IMG/VR virus record: IMGVR_UViG_3300033388_003383
Coordinates: 1 to 32,467 of that record
Direction: 5' to 3' (one strand)
Source of the DNA: a virus
DNA length: 32,467 nucleotides
The position numbers were made by a program, and so were the translations under genes. This document shows positions 28,892 through 32,467 of the stretch, piece by piece. Within the stretch, counting starts at the first letter, position 1, and each line of letters opens with the position of its first letter. The notes below the pieces were generated by a model. It searched no databases and was not told the origin of the DNA. It saw only the letters and a program-made list of their open reading frames with translations.

Positions 28892-30634
28892 TTATCGAAA
28901 CATTTCAATGTTACGACTATAAGCTACATAGGCATCCATTAAGGCCGATACCGGATCAATTTTGTATTCGTACCGGCGTTTCATAAGCTTGCGATTTCCA
29001 TTTGTGTCCTCAATAACCATGGCGTTGCCCATAGAGTAGCTAATCATCTGTTCGTCAAATAGAAACAAACGATCTTCGGATAGTTTTTTAATCTCGCCGA
29101 GAGGAACCGATTCGGTTCTAACTCCCTGTCTGACGATTTCTATACCAAAAGGTCCATTGTGTTGTTTCCAACGATTGACAAACGTTTCAGCATTATACGG
29201 GTCGTAACCCATAGTAAGTACTTCGTATTTTCGTCTATCTATTTCTTCCTCCAACACGTCAAAAACTTCGGACGTGTCTAATATACTTCCTTCTAATACT
29301 ATGAGAGATCCTTCTCCCACAAATTCGTCGTATTTAAATCTTGCTACGGCGGGCAATAATTTATGGGTCCTTTCAGTAATAAAACTTATAGACCTTACTC
29401 CAAATTCACCAGTTCGAATAGGGAACAAAAACGTGAAGCTACAAAAATCATCACCCTGAGATAGATCGGCACCCATAGAACATTCCATATGTGCAAACGA
29501 TCCGACTCGTTGATGTGGTAAGGTTTCATCATACGTAAAGAAATAAGTATACCCCTCCATCGGTAAACCAAACCTTTTGGCCAGAATATCGTTCCTAGTA
29601 CTAGGGGCATTCTCAGCTCTTAGTACATCCTTTTGATAGGCCTCATAAGAAACAGTTATTCCTATGTTCGGTTGAGCTTTTACCCACATGTCGGGATTTC
29701 CAACTTCGTCTACGGTATCTAATTTATAGTGCCATATACTTGTGTGGGGGTCGACGTACTCGCCGTTAAGAATCTTTCGTAACTCAAGTTTAACTTCGTC
29801 TCCGGCTCCATTTCGAACAGTACCCTCAGAACTAACGGCTATAATAAGATAGTCGTCTAATTTGGAGGCCCCTTGTTCAACCGCCCCAACAACATCCTCA
29901 CGAATATCGCCAGACAACCACTCGTCCAGAGTAGAAACCTTGGGTCTTAGTCCCTGTAACTTATCAATTGTCATGGGGCGAATTTCCAATAAAGATCCTG
30001 TTATAAAAGATTCTATGCCGCGTTTCGTTGCCGCCAACATAGATTTATAGTTGGACTTATTCACCTCCAAACCTTTAATCTCTGCTGTCAGAAACTTAAA
30101 TAGCGGCCCTTGGTGTCTTGTCATGGCAGTTCTTATTGGGCCCAAAACTTCTTCTGCCTGCTTCATTGTTGGTGCGGTAGCGATTTGGTGGGTTGTTTCG
30201 CCATCAACCACTAGGTAGTATGCTTGAATGAATGCCGCGTACATACTCTTTGCGGCACCCCTAGCAACGATTAAATATTGTTTATTTATTAGTCTTTTTA
30301 AATAAGGAACTTCTTCGAAGTTTTTTGTTGTCGGGTTATAAATCGGCCTTTCTGACCAATAATACCATCCAAACAACTGCTCTGACCACAATTTGAAGGA
30401 ATTCAGCATCCTAAAAGAAGAGCCGTCCGTTTTGGTCAGTTCCTTCTCACAAAAAGCTATGAAAGCCTCTACTGGACGCGGATTGTAATAATACTTTGGA
30501 TCTGCGATAAGGCGATCTATTCTATTCATCTCTAACGAAATCTCGAGACAAATCGGTTGATTGCCGGCGAGCACTTCATTACGAAATTCCTCATAATATC
30601 GTGGAGTTGCTGTGTTAGATGGGTAAATAGGCAT
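28892..30634 (-). CDS. Terminase large subunit
   Basis: 580 residues from ATG 30634. The ATPase half has a variant Walker A, LIVARGAAKSMY (124-130 core), with adenine-binding region QLFGWYYWSE before it, and Walker B VSTLDEW (233-239). The nuclease half has MGADLSQGDDFCSF (Asp 390, Asp 396) and MGYDPYNAE (Asp 478), consistent with the RNase H-like fold. It packages DNA into the prohead. The start lies eight bases after the stop of 30642-31247 with no clear ribosome binding site, so coupling is likely. Confidence 0.95.
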   Translation of the reverse strand: MPIYPSNTATPRYYEEFRNEVLAGNQPICLEISLEMNRIDRLIADPKYYYNPRPVEAFIAFCEKELTKTDGSSFRMLNSFKLWSEQLFGWYYWSERPIYNPTTKNFEEVPYLKRLINKQYLIVARGAAKSMYAAFIQAYYLVVDGETTHQIATAPTMKQAEEVLGPIRTAMTRHQGPLFKFLTAEIKGLEVNKSNYKSMLAATKRGIESFITGSLLEIRPMTIDKLQGLRPKVSTLDEWLSGDIREDVVGAVEQGASKLDDYLIIAVSSEGTVRNGAGDEVKLELRKILNGEYVDPHTSIWHYKLDTVDEVGNPDMWVKAQPNIGITVSYEAYQKDVLRAENAPSTRNDILAKRFGLPMEGYTYFFTYDETLPHQRVGSFAHMECSMGADLSQGDDFCSFTFLFPIRTGEFGVRSISFITERTHKLLPAVARFKYDEFVGEGSLIVLEGSILDTSEVFDVLEEEIDRRKYEVLTMGYDPYNAETFVNRWKQHNGPFGIEIVRQGVRTESVPLGEIKKLSEDRLFLFDEQMISYSMGNAMVIEDTNGNRKLMKRRYEYKIDPVSALMDAYVAYSRNIEMFR

Positions 30635-30641
30635 AATTACA

Positions 30642-31247
30642 CTACGGTGTTGCCGGGGTTCTGCGTTTCTTTGCGGCCTTAATAGCTTTGTCTACAACCG
30701 TCTTTAAAATTAAGTCCGACTGAGTCTGGGCGACTTTACGAGCAGAATTTTTGGCGATCTTGGCCATCTCCGCTTTACCGCGTTGCATCCTCGTTTTGGT
30801 TGACGCGTTCGCTTCTTGATTGAGTTTCACGTACTGCTTTTCTAAATTCAGCCGTTTAACCCTGCTCTTAAGTTCTTCGTCGCTCAATTTCTTGGCACGC
30901 TTCTTAAGTTTTCCTTTACTAGTTCCTAATTGTTTCTTAGATCGCCGAATACCCCACTTCATACCCTTACGGCCGTAATGCGAAAGAACTTCGGCTTCTT
31001 CAAAATATCGATCGGCCAGACCATGACAAGCCTTAGCTTCCCGATAAAGTTGCATGCCGCGCTTATGGCTGTGAGTAATGGCGGCCCGACTGTCTAGCAT
31101 GTTGGCTCGATCGCGATACCTTCTTCCCTGACTTTGTAATTTCTGAGCTTCTGGACCTACCGGTTCGGGTTGGTGAGGTTCTTCAATAATAGAAAATGAA
31201 CCTAAACCCCCTTTGGCGATCGCTTGGGCTACTTTGTCGTTAAACAT
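30642..31247 (-). CDS. Structural-operon protein with HYGRKGMKWG motif
   Basis: 201 residues from ATG 31247, whose start overlaps the previous stop (TAATG). LSHYGRKGMKWGIRRSKK near residues 88-105 is a well-known short motif of phage head-operon proteins of unknown function. The part before it is polar and helical, and the rest is very basic and Lys/Arg-rich (GKLKKRAKKLSDEELKSRV), which could bind DNA or the capsid interior. It lies between the head-tail connector and the terminase and ends at TAG. Confidence 0.8.
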   Translation of the reverse strand: MFNDKVAQAIAKGGLGSFSIIEEPHQPEPVGPEAQKLQSQGRRYRDRANMLDSRAAITHSHKRGMQLYREAKACHGLADRYFEEAEVLSHYGRKGMKWGIRRSKKQLGTSKGKLKKRAKKLSDEELKSRVKRLNLEKQYVKLNQEANASTKTRMQRGKAEMAKIAKNSARKVAQTQSDLILKTVVDKAIKAAKKRRTPATP

Positions 31248-31582
31248 TATGCTGCTGCCTCCTCATCTAATTCATGTACAATTCGAGATTCAAGGGCCGT
31301 GATGCCCTCAGACAAAGTCTTCTGAATTGTTTCACTGGCTGTGGGGTCAAATATAGATTTAACTTTTAACACCATATAGTGTTTAGCGAATTCCCCTACA
31401 ACGTCACTATTAAATACGGGCCAGCTTGTCATTTCGTCGATGTTAATATCTAATTCCGTAACCCCAAGTTGAACGAGTATTGACTTGGCGGAGTTGATAT
31501 TAACGTAAAGTTCGCCATCGAAACCCAGGTTGTTCGGTTCAATGGCAAGGGCCTTCTTAACATCTTCAATAATTAGTGCCAT
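31247..31582 (-). CDS. gp6-like head-tail connector protein
   Basis: 111 residues from ATG 31582 (CCAGGAGACACAGATTT upstream). INSAKSILVQLGVTELD and FAKHYMVLKVKSIFDPTASE followed by LESRIVHELDEE match, from memory, the small helical gp6-like connector family (usual form Y-LKVRLLFDPP-S with a C-terminal ELE-R). It would sit between portal and tail. It overlaps the HNH gene by ten bases and the next gene by one. Confidence 0.75.
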   Translation of the reverse strand: MALIIEDVKKALAIEPNNLGFDGELYVNINSAKSILVQLGVTELDINIDEMTSWPVFNSDVVGEFAKHYMVLKVKSIFDPTASETIQKTLSEGITALESRIVHELDEEAAA

Positions 31583-31977
31583 AAATCTGTGTCTCCTGGT
31601 TTTCTTTCAATAATCATAGGCAAGGGTGGGGCGGTATTATAATGAATACGGTTATGTGTCCACTCTGATACAGTGACCAAGAATTCCGGATTTATCGTCC
31701 TTTCAGAAAGTTGAAGTAGGTCTTTTGGTTTAAGCGGATTCATATGATGAACTATGACCCTACCAACAATCTCTCTTCCCGGAACAGCAAGATCAAATCC
31801 TAAATCTCTAAGAATCACCCCACGTCTAATCTCCTTCCATAACGGAGAGTTGTAGAAAGCCTGGTTAAGTTCCCTCAAACTTTCAAATGTCATTTGGGAA
31901 GATTTTGCGTCTAACATAAGATAGGTAATTCGTTCTTCATATGTCGAACACTTCATCATCTCGCTAATCGTTAGCAT
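31573..31977 (-). CDS. HNH endonuclease
   Basis: The start chosen is ATG 31977 (AGAGGAAGAGTTTT upstream; 134 residues, MLTISEMMKCSTYEE); an earlier ATG at 32073 lies well inside the previous gene. SPLWKEIRRGVILRD, then GRVIVHHMNPLKPKDLL and LVTVSEWTHNRIHY supply the His-His, Asn and Asn-x-x-His of the HNH fold; zinc-binding cysteines are absent. HNH enzymes next to terminase assist DNA packaging in many phages. Overlaps the upstream gene by 14 bases. Confidence 0.85.
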   Translation of the reverse strand: MLTISEMMKCSTYEERITYLMLDAKSSQMTFESLRELNQAFYNSPLWKEIRRGVILRDLGFDLAVPGREIVGRVIVHHMNPLKPKDLLQLSERTINPEFLVTVSEWTHNRIHYNTAPPLPMIIERKPGDTDLWH

Positions 31978-32287
31978 AAAACTCTTCCTCTGGACGACCT
32001 TGATACGACGTGAGGGCTTCCATAACTTGAATAAATAATTGATTAATTTCGGCCCCTTGTCTTTCCGTTGCAATTCTTTCCTGTAGGAGCTGATTCTTTA
32101 GCTCTGCTTCTTGTAGTGCCAACTCGGCCTTTCTAGATCCAAGAGTTAAAAAATGCGTCGCGAGTTGAGAAGAAGCCGTTCCGCCACGAAACTGATCTTC
32201 TGCATGATCATATGCCATAGAGATAAGTTTGTTTTCCCGCTCCTCGTCACTTAACGCGGGGTTTGTATTTTTATTATTCATAGTCAA
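31964..32287 (-). CDS. Small helical protein, possible terminase small subunit
   Basis: 107 residues from ATG 32287 with AACAAAGGGGTTGACT upstream. AYDHAEDQFRGGTASSQLAT, then HFLTLGSRKAELALQEAEL and a Gln/Glu-rich coiled coil, is a pattern seen at the first position of head operons, from memory. It may be a small terminase or an accessory protein; no HTH can be defined. First gene of the operon, ends at TAG. Confidence 0.65.
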   Translation of the reverse strand: MTMNNKNTNPALSDEERENKLISMAYDHAEDQFRGGTASSQLATHFLTLGSRKAELALQEAELKNQLLQERIATERQGAEINQLFIQVMEALTSYQGRPEEEFYAND

Positions 32288-32467
32288 CCCCTTTGTTAAA
32301 ATTGAAATATCTTTTACTGAACATCCTGGGACATTCTATAAACTTTGAAGGAGATTTGAAACGCTTAGTAGGGGGCATCCGCGTTCCATAACCAAAACTA
32401 GTTGATTACTTAAAACAAAGAATATAAAATGCCCCAGGATATTCAGCCATATTTTTTTTAGGATTTT
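32288..32467 (-). promoter_or_regulatory. Leader of the late operon
   Basis: No gene on either strand. On the minus strand a 19-bp inverted repeat (32317-32446) dominates. A ribosome binding site-like AAGGAGATTTGAAACG appears on the plus strand near 32348 without a usable start, the same string (minus a start codon) that precedes GTG 15766 on the minus strand. A run of eight T on the plus strand lies near 32453. No confident sigma70 promoter could be placed. Confidence 0.4.
32317..32446 (-). repeat. 19-bp inverted repeat in operon leader
   Basis: Arms 32428-32446 and 32317-32335 pair over 19 bp enclosing 92 bases. The two non-identical positions would be C-A and A-C on plus-strand RNA but G-U pairs on minus-strand RNA, so the structure is intact only in the transcript of the structural operon. 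Confidence 0.65.

Overview
This window is a stretch of a double-stranded DNA tailed phage (or prophage) with siphovirus-type architecture. About 32 kb is read almost entirely from the minus strand, so the genetic order runs from the right edge to the left. Nearly every gene has a strong AAGGAG-type ribosome binding site, and start/stop overlaps are common. No integrase, repressor, replication gene or reverse transcriptase is visible. The host cannot be read directly. The lytic-type glycosidase beside the holin resembles, from memory, a TIM-barrel family common in Chloroflexota, which makes that phylum a weak guess.

Right to left: a 180-base leader with a large inverted repeat (32288-32467); a small unknown protein, an HNH nuclease, a gp6-like head-tail connector and a protein with an HYGRKGMKWG motif (30642-32287); the terminase large subunit; and a metallophosphoesterase with an HTH-like N-terminus. 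A lysis and adsorption block follows, inserted between terminase and portal: a glycoside-hydrolase candidate endolysin, a holin-like protein, a small secreted Cys/His protein, and a 1241-residue fibre built from 39 repeats of about 22 residues (21228-27458). Next come two small structural genes, the portal, a protease-scaffold-capsid fusion with a nested capsid start, head-closure and tail-terminator genes, the tail tube, tail assembly chaperones, a gp10-like protein, a 1546-residue tape measure protein, a distal tail protein and a Gp37-like tail protein, the last two carrying LamG-like domains.

Two tail genes look damaged or recoded. The second tail-chaperone-like gene (14800-15348) carries an in-frame amber at codon 10 and lies in a 15-bp stem that covers its own ribosome binding site. 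The distal tail gene (8333-9798) has a frame break with a probable short internal deletion.

The most unusual region is about 2.9-5.85 kb. It is an array of nine short transcription units, each with a nearly invariant 29-bp promoter-like element (TTCACAGGGG then TATAAT then AGAAACC, no recognisable -35 box), a ribosome binding site, a small gene whose product is usually a single-pass membrane protein, and a GC-rich hairpin terminator. One unit is empty: its ATG is followed directly by TAA. Two of the encoded proteins are clear paralogues. This looks like a modular, moron-like cassette array. Left of it are less regular small genes, a gene-poor stretch (676-1381) with hairpins and mini-ORFs, and a partial gene at the left edge that overlaps a tRNA-like sequence.
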